This document shows positions 13,503 to 25,090 of a DNA stretch of 64,000 bases, piece by piece; within the stretch, counting starts at the first letter, position 1, and each line of letters starts with the position of its first letter. The stretch spans positions 84,318,237 through 84,382,236 of the forward strand of contig JACSVZ010000001.1 of the NCBI GenBank assembly GCA_014706295.1, read 5' to 3'. The position numbers were made by a program, and so were the translations under genes. Under the pieces are notes generated by a model, which saw nothing but the letters and a program-made list of their open reading frames with translations, ran no database searches and was not told the origin of the DNA. The DNA is from Lycocorax pyrrhopterus obiensis. Lineage: Eukaryota > Chordata > Aves > Passeriformes > Paradisaeidae.

Positions 13503-13609
13503 CTATCAGAACACAGAAGATCAGGACTTGATCACTTCCTCTTTGACTGATGTGCAGTCTGCTTCATAGAAACAGCTGAGCTTGGACAGAGTGCTCAAAT
13601 TCTTCATAA

Positions 13610-13833
13610 CAGGAATTAGATGGAGGATAAATTCAGAATGGAGTTGAGGAAGAAATGTTTTAGGATGATGGTGGTGAGGCACTGGCACAGGTTGCCCTGA
13701 AAAGTTGTGGATGTCCCACCTCTGGAATTGTTCAAGGCCAGGTTGAACGGGGCCTTGAGCGACCTGGTCTAGTGAACGACAGGGTTGGACCTTAAAGATC
13801 CCTTCCAACCCAAACCATTCCATGTTTCTGTGG
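13610..13833 (+). mobile_element. CR1 LINE 3' end, truncated
   Basis: It includes tggtgaggcactggcacagg, ttgccctgaaaagttgtgg, aattgttcaaggccaggttg, cgacctggtctagtgaacg and gatcccttccaacccaaacc, ending in attccatgtttctgtgg in place of the ATTCTATG octamers. It starts about 110 bp downstream of the solo LTR. It is truncated at its 5' side and antisense to DLG2. Confidence 0.93.
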
Positions 13834-14279
13834 TTCAGTGAAGAAGAGACTACTTCAAGAGGGAAAAAGAGAGAAAACTGGACTTCATACTGGTGCACAT
13901 CCAAGTCAAACTCAGCTTCATTCAAAATTGCTGAAGAGGGTAGGTCCATATAACATGGACTCAACGTGTAAACCAGGAAAGTTGAGTCAAACCTCATTTC
14001 CTTTCACTTCCTCTGGATATGTGTTTGTAAAATTCATCTGCCTTTGGGTTCCACAAATGCTGATCACACTGATCCTGTGCATGTGTAATAATCCAATGAA
14101 ACAGGAGACATCACTCGAATCAGAAAGAGGAAAAGGGACAGGGACAAAAGCTATTCCATTAAAACTGGAAACTACAGAAAAAATGCTGCTATTAATAAGT
14201 CAAATATATTCAGTCATATCTTTTCCTGGGATTATTAGTAAAAAAACCCAATTAAAATATTTGAAAGATTAACAAAGCC

Positions 14280-14297
14280 AAAAAAAAAAAAAAAAAA
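14280..14297 (+). repeat. 18-bp poly(A) tract
   Basis: An uninterrupted run of 18 A, followed within 60 bp by two more A-rich stretches. I see no retrotransposed sequence ending here, so it is listed only as a mononucleotide repeat. Confidence 0.95.
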
Positions 14298-17200
14298 GAA
14301 GTTGCAGCCAAAGAAAAATTCCAAGACTTCCCAAGTCTCAATCAATTTCATAAAAAAAAAAGCCAAAAAACAAACTGTGACTATTTACATCTACTTTGCA
14401 TCATTTGCTGTACCAGATACATGTTTTACATACATCTCTATTTAAAAAAAAGCATGTTCCAACTGCTTTTCTGGTAAAAGCAGGCTTGGAGGCTCCCTGT
14501 ATAGTTAGTCCAGAAAAGTTGCCCCTATGTGATAATAATAAAAACTCTGTTTAAGACACAGTGGGTGGATTACACTGCTAGCATACTGCTTTGCAGTAAC
14601 CAGAGAGGGAGCCTATAAGATCAACTGCAGCTGTGTAATGTCAGCTTTCTAATGAGAAGTGAAGTTAAAGAAGCTCAGTCAGAACCCCAAAATGGATGTT
14701 GCCTTTTGCTACTATCCTACACAGAGAAACAAGCTTATTTTAAATCAGCAAGCAGAATGAGGATTTTAGGATACAAATCCAACATGAGTTTCACAGTTCC
14801 CAATAAGGGGAAGCCAAAGAAAGCAGCATTTAAGTCACAACCTTAAAATATAGTTAAGAAGTATTTGATTTTCAGATAGTTAACCAAAACAGTGTACTTT
14901 AGAGACATAAAACTGGTAATTCCTAATTCCTAGCTAAACCACAGTGTACCTTACCTCGTAGCTGACCTGTGAGCATAGACTAACTTAGTGAAACCACAAC
15001 AGGCATAGGACTTTTAACAGAAATATTACCGTATCAACAAATGAAATGTGAATGGGAGTATAAATGCAAGCACTAGAAGAAAGACCAAAGTTTAGAGAAA
15101 TCATGTGTATTGACAGTACAAAGCATTCCAAGCAATAGAAATCAAAATGAGTCATTTCTGTCAAGCCTGGACAGAATGTCTGGGCTCTGTAAGACCATTG
15201 AACAGGTGTCTTGTCAGCAGAAGACCCTGTACTGTAACAGTGGGATGTTGGCAGCAAGACTGCAGCATGTGACATCTGCCATTCTCTTGCCTGTAAGCCC
15301 AACAGGGAAGCAGATCACATCAATAAAGGTGTGTGTTTACTAAATGAAAAGAGACAGCAAATGAGCAGCTACCTTTGTCTAAGACTTAGAGACTGAAGAA
15401 AGGAGTATTCAATATAAAGGACCACTGATAAGTACAGTAGACTCCTAGAGGGTATAAATAATTTCTCCAAAAATCAGCCAGTCCATGGTTGCCAATCAAG
15501 AAAATGCCAGGAGATGTGGTAAGGATTTGATGTCCCACGTCCTTTGTGTCACGCACAAGTGAGCCAGGCCACCACAGCCCATGCATCCTGGGGGATGTGG
15601 ATGAAATGGAGAGTGAATGAAATACATGAAAGGAAGATCATAAATGGTTAACTTATCCAGAGATTTCATGAATAAATGTCACTACATCTCCCTATACAAT
15701 CTCTCATTGCTTTTTGCCACATTTATTTTCTACAGGTGTGAAGCAAACTGATTTGCTTCAGAGCACTGTATGAATTCAGATTTTAAGAAACTATTTCATG
15801 CAGCAAAACAGAAAATACCACCAGAAAGGACCCACTGAGGCCCTTCCCTGATGCTGCAAGCCTGGCTGCTCTGTGGCATGTGGCACATCGACCATGCTCC
15901 TGCGAACAACTGGACATGGCACCGAGGAACTCAAACTGCGGCAGCTCCTGCCTTTCCAAGGACCAGCACTTCTACAACACAGCTACAAAAGATGCACCTT
16001 GGTTTTGTTTTATTGTTTAAATTGTCAAATCTGGAACAATGAAGCCCAATCCAGGTTTCTAATTAATCAAATACCACTTGCAGGGAGGAAAGGAACATGG
16101 GTAAAGTAAAATGCTTTGACTGATATAATGATTGACTTGTTTTGACAGGTACCACTGTTATGTCCAGTATATAGGAGTAAACAAACTATAAAAATGTTAA
16201 TTATAAACAAAGGAATAGCAGGGAATGTCTCCCCATGCCCTTTGCTCAAGCCTCTTGTTGCCAATTTCAGCTTTCCTGGAGGACACATATAGCACATATT
16301 TACAATAACCTCACAACTGTGGACATTTAATACGCTTGTTATAGCTGTGACTTATGGTTATTGTTCCTTATTGACAGCAGACTCCTCTTTTATTTGGTGC
16401 ATACAAAAATAAAATACATCACAAAATAAAAACCAAAATTTGTGTCACAATAATTATACGATGCTGCAAAGAGGGACCAATCTTCCTCTACAGAGCTCTC
16501 TCTGTCTATTTTTGTCAGCCTATGAATTAGCTCGTGAGAAACTATTAATCCCAAGTATATGAAGTCACTTTCTCTCATCTTCTTCGCTTTGTAGCAGTAC
16601 AGTCAAATATCAATTTATTTGAGTGAGTTCTTATAACAATTCTTACGCCTGATGAATGTGACAGCTTATGCCAGAAGGACTTACGTGAATAAAATTTGAC
16701 TACATTTTGTTCTGTGGATGAAAAAGTCAATCTAAAGTACAGTATGATTCATAAAACTTTTACTAATATTCATAACATATTTAAAAGCTGTCTAATTTCA
16801 CTGCCATTGTTAATCCTTGTTTCAGACCCTGCTCCCAGATCACTTCAGAGGGCTCTTTTTGTAACCAACAATTGGATAATAGCCTAGACCACAAAAAAGG
16901 CTCAAGTCCCTACACATCTAACACAGCATATTGTTATCTGGTGTTTCTTTCTAATAGCCTTGGGTTAAAAACTTCAAGCATCTTCCTTATTGTTTTGACA
17001 TTTTCTTTCAGAAATATCTAGTGTTTTGTGTTATTTCCCAGTAGATGTCAGATAGAATAAAAATGATGTACAGTGCCACTAGGTAAGAAGAATATTGTCC
17101 AAAACCACCTTACACAAAGAGAAAATTGTTGTTTCCCTTACACTGTGTGGCATTATATATTCATGCCTTCCGGTATTTATCCAACTGTTTTTACACATTT

Positions 17201-19469
17201 CCTTTGTTCTTGCCCACAGCCATTTTTATAGTTACTATTTCCATTAATCCCTACATTCCAGCTGCCAGTGCATCACCTCTCCATACTACTGAAGCACCAG
17301 GGATGCCAGATTACAGTACAGCCTCTACTGGGGATGACACTGAGCAGCACACACAGCTCTCCCACCGAGTATGGCCAGCGTGCTCACAAGAGATGCTACA
17401 GCTGGATGCTGCTTGGCACCTGGGATTATACAGCAAGCAAAGAGAATCCTTTCCTTGCAAATGATCACTGATACTTTTCTGTATGGAGAGAGATTTTGGT
17501 TGAGGCTTTAATACAAATTAAACAGTAAAATTTTTCATCTTTTATTTGCCTTTATCTGCATGAATTTTTGGTTCTGCAAACTCAAAATTTCAAAATAAAC
17601 TTCAATAGTATGGTTAATTCTAATTTTAAATATTCCTGATTTAATAAAAAGAAAAAAGATCATTGACATTTAAAACATTATAGTAACACAAACTTGCTGC
17701 ACAGCCCAGTGCAAGACTGTGCAGAGATGTTTCCTTCATTCTTGATGAAAACAGAGATATAGATCTCACTGAGATTAAAATGGCTTCAAGACACTGCTGC
17801 ATATGTAAATTCATACTATCACAAAGAGTTCTCTGAAGGACTGAAGGCTTTGAAAAATGGCAGCCTGCTAAAACTCAGAGAGACTGTGGTGGTAGCTGCT
17901 ATCTGGTGATGGAGTGATGGCAGACTGATTTCCACATCTTTGGTTGAGAATATCAAAGCAGCTTTCCAGCATATGTAATTTTAAAATTTGGCTACCATGC
18001 CGCTAACTACAATTCCTTATATCTGTTCCAAAACAGCTTCCTGCTGAGATGTCCTGGAAAACCCCTGCCCACCACTGCATTCTCTGAGCTTGCTCTTCTG
18101 CTGGGTGCAGAGGAATGCAAAGCATTACCTCTTCTCTTTGGACACAAAGGGTTCATCAACATCATCTGAGACCCACAGAAGTCAGAAACACAGATTAGTC
18201 CAGAATACGGAAAAACATCATCTGGATATTTCAGAGATTTTCCTGCTAAGTTACTCAGCTGCAGCCTCAGAAGCACAAATAGACAACCCTTTTCCAACTA
18301 CTTTTTCACTCTTTGCGGCATCAAAACCAAACATTGCAGCCAAATTTATTAGATTACAACATGAAAGAAAGAAATCTGTTCTCAGGAGACAGAGTTACAC
18401 TCCTTGGCTCAAAAAAAAAAAAATCATTTACATTTCCAGACAGAAAGGAAATGATGGGAAATTGAGATTATGATGCAAATGTTAATAAAGCTGCAAGGCA
18501 GTGAGTGCATGTTTAAAAACAATCATGCTGTAGGTACAGTAGATAAAGCATTGGTTTACATTATCATAATAGTAAAGCTAATCTTTCTGTAATCTTTAAT
18601 AAAGCCTTGAAAACACATCTTGTTAAATTACACTGCTATTTGTAGGAATTTGTAAAAAAGTTCTCTAACAAGTAAATGAAAACAATCCCTTCTTTTCTAT
18701 TGTTTTGCAGTTTAATGTTTTTCCTATTATGATTTTTTTGTCTGCATATATTTGTACCTAAAGATACATTCTTCTTCGATGTAGTAGAAAAGAAAGGAAA
18801 CCGCAAGTTAGGAAAATACACTTTGAGACTCATTAGAAGTTGTGTTTATTTTATATTTTTACATTTATTCAAATTAATTAGGAATAAAATTCCCAGAGCA
18901 ATGGTCTAACTGCACAACAGTAATTCTTAAGAATACTTTACAATTTGACTTGAAAAGATCAGGGCATCTTCCTAATTATTCACAGTAATCTGAATTTTAA
19001 AGCATTAATGAGGATTCAAGTTCACTGAAAATCATATTAAATCACACTGTCACAATTTTACCAGTGTAAGTGCAAGAAAAAGAAAATTATTTCATTTTTG
19101 GCATATACTGAGACTCCAACAATTATGGCAAGCAGTTTGGTTTTTTTGGAAATAAATACATGATACACCAAGTCTAAACATTTCATGTTAAGACCAGACA
19201 AACTAGGTTTTTAAAAAAGTGAAGATTAGTGTTGTGAAATAGAAAAATCCAAGATCTGCCACTTAGGAACAGGATTAACTTCTTATATCTGATGTTTTTA
19301 AATGCCTTTCTCTTCTCACATCTCCATATGCCTACAAATGAACTGAATGAATGGTCACTTCCTTCTCACACAGGAAGCTTTTGTATATTTTTGGTGCACC
19401 CACAAGGAAAAATAATCCTCACATCCAGAGGCACTAAAAAGCAGAACTTTTGATTAGGGTAGACATCAT

Positions 19470-19485
19470 CTGGCTGGCTGGCTGG
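19470..19485 (+). repeat. (CTGG)4 microsatellite
   Basis: Four perfect CTGG units with no other structure around them. Confidence 0.9.
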
Positions 19486-19734
19486 TGACAGGATCATTTA
19501 CATCTTGCAGGGAATAATGTTAAACACAGCATAAGTGGACTGTACGGCTGAATGTGACATAAATGGACTGCTAAAGGCTACCCATTTTTTTTCTCACACT
19601 TTTTTTCCTACATTACCAGCATTTTTTTTTTGCAAGAGGTTTTTTTGGCTTTGTTTTGAGTTTTTTAATCCCATCCTCACCCCTGCTCTTTCATTCACTT
19701 GGGCAAAAATCAACTGGATTAAACACGACTACAG

Positions 19735-19886
19735 ATGTAGAAGACATCCTGGGAAAGTGTTCAAAGCCAGCCTGGATGATGTTTTCAGCAACCTGCTCTA
19801 GTGGAAGGTATCACTGCCCATGGCAAGTAGGATGGAATGCAATGATCTTTAAGGTCCTGTCCAACCCAAACCATCCCATGATTTTA
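19735..19886 (+). mobile_element. CR1 LINE 3' end, short
   Basis: A short tail of a CR1 copy: catcctgggaaagtgttcaa, agccagcctggatgatg, caacctgctctagtggaagg, tcactgcccatggcaag, and aaggtcctgtccaacccaaa ending in ccatcccatgatttta. It is more diverged than the copy at 44875. It is truncated at its 5' side and antisense to DLG2. Confidence 0.88.
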
Positions 19887-22474
19887 AGCAGCCAGTTGTC
19901 CTAATTAGCAGCAAAAAGCCAGGTGGGAGGTTGCACAGTGCATTTTTAAAATTGTCATATGATGACCTAAAAACTCACTAAGGCTGAAAAAGACAACTCT
20001 GATGTGCTCCCTGCCTTCTTTCCCACTGCCTTCCGTGTGTTAGCCATGGAAATTTTCTAGCCAAATGGCAAATTGAAAATGGCATGAAAACCAAGCCAAA
20101 ATAGCCTGAATCACAGACCAGGTGCATATTGACCATCACTCATAGAGATGGCAGCAGTAAGAGCTGGCAGAGGAGGATGGTGTTGGGTTCACACGTCCCC
20201 TTTGCTGGCAGCACACTTTTGTACATGGCCCCTCATTGTAAATCTGTGACTCCTATGGAGAGCAGCGCAAGGTCATCACTGCTGCCCTGCAAACAATGTG
20301 AAGGATGTGGGAAGAAGGAAAGATGCAGGGACAGGAGCAAGTAGCTGAAGTGAGTAGGACAGAAACGTCTGTTTAGGCTAGTAATGCACCTGAAAAACAG
20401 TCAATAAAAATATGCCTTTACAGCACGAGTCCTACTGGGAGAAAAGGGAAAAAGAAAACCCCTCTCCTAAGTTTAAGAGAGAGAAAGAGAAGTTACAATC
20501 ATAGGTTTGTAATGCTCTTGAGAGCTAAGCCAGCTCTATAGTGGAAGAAAACAGTGTAGTAACAATAATGCTTATTCAGTATTTCAGCAAATTTTGCTCT
20601 GGAAGATATACGAGTACTATGACCCTCTTTTCCTGGCAAGAGAATCAAATATCAAATTTTAACTCATCCTTTCAAGAGACGCATGAGGCTTGAGAATGTT
20701 GGATTTAACCACCTTTGAGTGCATTGTGAGAATGTCTAATCTAGAGTATAGTTATGCACGCAGGTTGAAAGCAGGAGGAAATCAAATTATCTCTACTGTC
20801 CCATTTTTTTTCAAATTTTTAAGGCAATTAGCCTCATTACCATAAATATGCTCTTATAGCCACATTTATTTTAACTGCATCTCCTGTTAAAAATGCCATT
20901 TTCCATTAATATGTAACTGATAATCAACCAGCTCCCTAAGGTTTTCATTTTGAGGAGAAGTATTTGGAAATGGGATCAGCATGGCAGATCTAGATCTTAC
21001 TGGTATAAAACCAAGAGAAGTTCCCTTTCCCTGACTGTCTCCTCTCTTCCACAGACAATTCAACAAAATCTTGAAGCCTTTTTTTTTCCCTTTGCACTCA
21101 CTGTTCATGCTCTTGAAGTTCACTTGACCTTATTTAACTCCTGATGCTACGTAAATTTAGACACACAATGTTTGGGCAAAGGAAAAAAGTAACAGGGCAT
21201 GGCTCCTCTGCAGTGCCAAGAGGCAGGCAGTTACAGAAACCTGGAACGACTGCAATGAGATGATCCACAGAGCCTGCTACTGTTTTTACATCATATATTA
21301 ACTTGGGTTCAAATCCTGAAACACGGTTCACTTTCCATGCACAAAGTACACCAGCTGTTTCAGGTGTAGGAACCAAATTTATGCTGACAATCGATCACAG
21401 TTCACCAGTCATTAACAAATAGTACCTATGTCATTTTGTGCACAAATTACTGTAATTACTGACAGCAGCACAAGACATTTCATCTCCTAATAATTCAAAT
21501 GAAAAGCATTTGTTCCTGTACACATGCACACCAAGATCTGCCATAAAGTAGCTATTTCTTTTTGATGAGATGTTAAATTTTTTAAGTCTTTGTACTATGT
21601 AAATCTGTGCTTTTCCTGCCATTTTTTTTTCTGATATAGATTCATTTTTGAAATCTACAGACTTGACACAGGAGAAAATTATTCCAATTCAGGGAGAAAT
21701 GCTGTTCGCTTTGTATAACATTAGGTGATATATTTTTAACTGAGTATAGCTGGGTCTCTGCTAAGTTGAATGGCTCTTTGAGACAAATATTTAATAATTT
21801 GTCACCAATAAAATGGAGACAGAAGGAGCAATCTGTCAGTTTGGGATCTGTTTAACAACCATACATGTCAGGGACAGACTCATCAGTTTCTTTTATTTGT
21901 CCTCCATCTGATGAGGGAAATTTATCTTCTCATCCCAGTTGCAAAGCTGAACAGAAATACTTTATTGAAAAGCTCTCTTTCAATTATGTTGAAGCTTGAA
22001 AATACAAAATGAAATCAAAGTTCATCTTTCAGCCTCTTATATGTTTGCAATCAACCCATAAATAATCAATCTGTCGTCCATTCAGTTACTTCCTTCTTAA
22101 AAAAACAGAGAGAAATCAAGGCACAAATGTACATGTAATTTTGCTTTTTTATGTAAGGCCATTTACAGAGACATGATATTAAAAGTTGAACAGGTATATA
22201 AATGATACAGAGAAGGAAAATAGATGGTGCTTATTGAACAGAAGTAATAAGGCAAAGAGACTCTGAAAATTGATTCATGAGTCATTGCACTTTGATTTGA
22301 TTCTTCTTGTCTCTCTGAAAATGTAGTTTGGTCCCTTAGTTCAGTTTACTGATGATGCTGTCTTGCAACACTCTAGGAAACAAAGTGAAGTAAAAATGTT
22401 TTATTTGCCGGTGAGAAGCACCTTATACTGCCACAGAGTAAAATCAGACACTTGTGGCTTTCTAAAAAAGATGA

Positions 22475-22765
22475 GGACAGGACCTCTAGCGACAGTATGG
22501 AGGGTAACAGCTTTAAACTGAAAGAGGTTAGATTTAGATTAAATATAAGGAAGAAATTTTTTATGATGTGGGTGGTGAAATACTGCCACAGGTTGCCCAG
22601 ATGTGGTGGATGCCATCCCTGGAAACATTCAAGACCAGAATGGATGCAGGTCTGAGAAACCTGGTTTAGTTGAAGATATCCTTGCTCATTGCAAGAAGGC
22701 TGGGACTAGATGACCTTTAAAGCTCCCTTCGTACCCAAAACATTCTTTAATAATTCTATGCTTCT
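22475..22765 (+). mobile_element. CR1 LINE 3' end, truncated
   Basis: It begins near ggacctctagcgacagtatg and continues ggtaacagctttaaactgaa, agaggttagatttagatt, aggaagaaattttttatg, ccacaggttgcccagatgtg and aaacctggtttagttgaag, ending with gcccttcgt-like decay and aataattctatg. The alignment to the CR1 3' region is nearly continuous over 290 bp. It is antisense to DLG2. Confidence 0.92.
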
Positions 22766-24204
22766 ACGACTTCTCAGAAATTATGCCAAATATTTTCTAA
22801 GGGAATTGTATTCTAGCATACCTAACTAGAAAGAGAATGTGAACTCACATTTGAAACAGAATTACAAATTTTTTCCAGACTGGTCCCAGACCATTAAACA
22901 TTTTCTAAGAGCTTGTGCTTAGCAGAATTGAGACTTGGTATAACACTTAAAAAATATGGTTGTTCAAGCCTGAGTTACACTACAGATTTTCTGTGAGTAA
23001 GAGTTTCCCTCTTAATGAGATAACACAAGACCCTGCTGTTAGTCCCTTGAGGGGTTCTAGCTAGGAGAAGTATTAACATGGCCTTTCCATCAGCTATTTC
23101 AACTAATAATAAACCCTGAACTTTCCTGCAATGCCAGAGCCAGGGTATAGGTCAGTCTCTGGGAACTATATACGCAGCATTTCCAATGAAAAATGAAACC
23201 CTAGGGGAAAGAATGAATGTACTAACATCTTGCTTTATTCACAGACCATTTCTGGGCCCCATTTGGAAAATTTAGGCAGCTATTTGGATTAAAAGATTCA
23301 TACCAGTGAGACTCACCCGAAGCTTACAAGACTGATTTTAGGTGTAAAGAAACAGCTCTGATTAGAGCTGGATGGAACTGTATATATGAAGTCAAGATTT
23401 AGCATTAAAAGACTAGGTGTAGTCCAAAGCAAAGGAGTTTTTACCAGCCTCCAAATACTGAAACATGCTGTGACAACACCCTTTGGTGAAGAACCAGCCA
23501 CCCATCAGATCAAATTGTTCCTAACGAGCATGATCCTAGCTTGAGCAACAGAAAAACTGAAAAGCCAGACAAATGCAGATTAAGACAGCAGATTATCTGT
23601 TATAATATTCATTAATATTTTCCCATGCACAGAAGTTTCTTTTCTAAAATGTTTTATCCTTCCTAAAGCAAAAAAACATGGAGATGAAAAATATAAAATT
23701 ACTGTAGAGGACAAGCAAAGGACGTGTTTTTTTATCTGGAAGACACCCTCTTCATTTCTGCAGGTGGAGGATTTAAATAACCCCATGCCTACTCTTGTCT
23801 TCACAGTACAGTGAAATGAGAATATTTTGTTATGGATCTTGGGACAAGAAGAAACTCAATGGATCATTAGTCTTCTTAACCTGAGGTAGAAGCAACTACA
23901 GTTGCATTATGTCTAACAAATGGCTGTCTGGCATACCCGGGTATTTCCCATGCTACAGACCTGATGTCCTCCCTGGTAATCCATCACATCACAATCCTTA
24001 CTTCTTCTACATCCAGTACAAATCTTGTTTATTATTTGTCTATTAAATTTTGTTTCACACCCTCCCCAGGCAGCACAGAGAGCAAACTCACTCTTCAAAG
24101 GCGTGCTGCAAGGAAAGATTGTTATCAGGTGCCTGTAAACTGCCCCCCACCGCCCACTTAGTCTTTGGCATTTCAGATAAATGGCTTCAGATCACTCATT
24201 TATT

Positions 24205-24305
24205 CATTGTAGGACAGGCTTTCTAAATCTCTGATCATTTTTACAGCTTTCTCCTGGAGTCCCTCCAACTGGCATACGCCCTTCTTGAAGTGAAAAGCTC
24301 AAAGC
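24205..24305 (-). mobile_element. CR1 LINE fragment (3' part of ORF2), old
   Basis: On the plus strand the blocks ctttctaaatctctgatcat, cagctttctcctggagtccc and tccaactggcatacgccctt followed by cttgaagtg match the reverse complement of CR1 just upstream of its 3' region. The fragment is only about 100 bp and clearly diverged. It may be part of the same old insertion as the relic at 24840-25090, with the sequence between them decayed or deleted. Confidence 0.72.
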
Positions 24306-24839
24306 TTTACCTGTAAAGGATGAAAGGAATGCTCCTATGTCTTATAAACCGTGCCTCAGTTTATAAAACCAATTATAGCATTTGAATCCCACAGCAGGAT
24401 GTGTAAGAGACAAGATGTTACAGCTAACAAAGTTCTATCTACACTTCCACATGATTCTTTTCCTACAGTTTTATGTTAGCAGTATTTAGCAGATTATGTG
24501 GTTATTTCTGCTGAAAGCACCTTGCAGTTGTCCCTGCTGAATTACATCTTTGCTTTTTCAGACCACTTTCAGTGTTGAACCCTCCCAACACATGGAGTTA
24601 TCTGAGAAGAACGAGGAAGAGTTGCAGAAAAGAAGTATGGCCTCTTCTGGTTATCATTACTCTTCAACCTTTTTCTAGATGCTTATAAAGAGATTTCCTA
24701 CTTTTTCCGATATTCTTCTGAGATTCTAAAAGCAAACTGATGGCTTTATAGTCCCTTGGGTCCTCTTGTTCACTTCAGTGAAGGTGTGTTTTCTTCTAAA
24801 TCTTCCCAGTTTTTCACCTCACCTTCTCTCCATGGGTGT

Positions 24840-25090
24840 TCAAACCTGACCATTGCCAGCACTCAGACTTCATCAGATAAATTCTGGTGGTCTGCCATCA
24901 AGACCATCAGGACCTGTGCGTGTGTGAGTATCTAACTTCTCTAAGCACTGCCAGACCTGTTGCTTCTTTGTTTGAGGCTGAGGTCTTGTCCCTTTGTTGC
25001 TGATTTTAATCATGATAGTAACCTTATCAGAGATGACCTTTCTGTGAAAACTGATGCCAGCAAAAAGGTAGGCACTTTTCATATCTTGTC
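24840..25090 (-). mobile_element. Probable ancient CR1 relic (ORF2, between endonuclease and reverse transcriptase)
   Basis: On the plus strand, blocks such as catcaggacctg, gtatctaacttctctaag, ttctttgtttgaggctgagg, and tgaaaactgatgccagc followed by aaaaaggtaggca match, in order, the reverse complement of the CR1 ORF2 inter-domain region as I remember it from reptile-type CR1. The match is patchy and rests on recall, not on an alignment. An unrelated unique sequence remains possible. Confidence 0.45.

Noticed and set aside
13521..14272. Open frames of 158 and 144 codons on opposite strands
   Set aside because: The minus-strand frame runs through a CR1 3' end and neither shows protein-like features.
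18007..18473. Overlapping open frames of 96 and 127 codons
   Set aside because: No motif or start context and the sequence ends in a lysine run from poly(A). Treated as non-coding.
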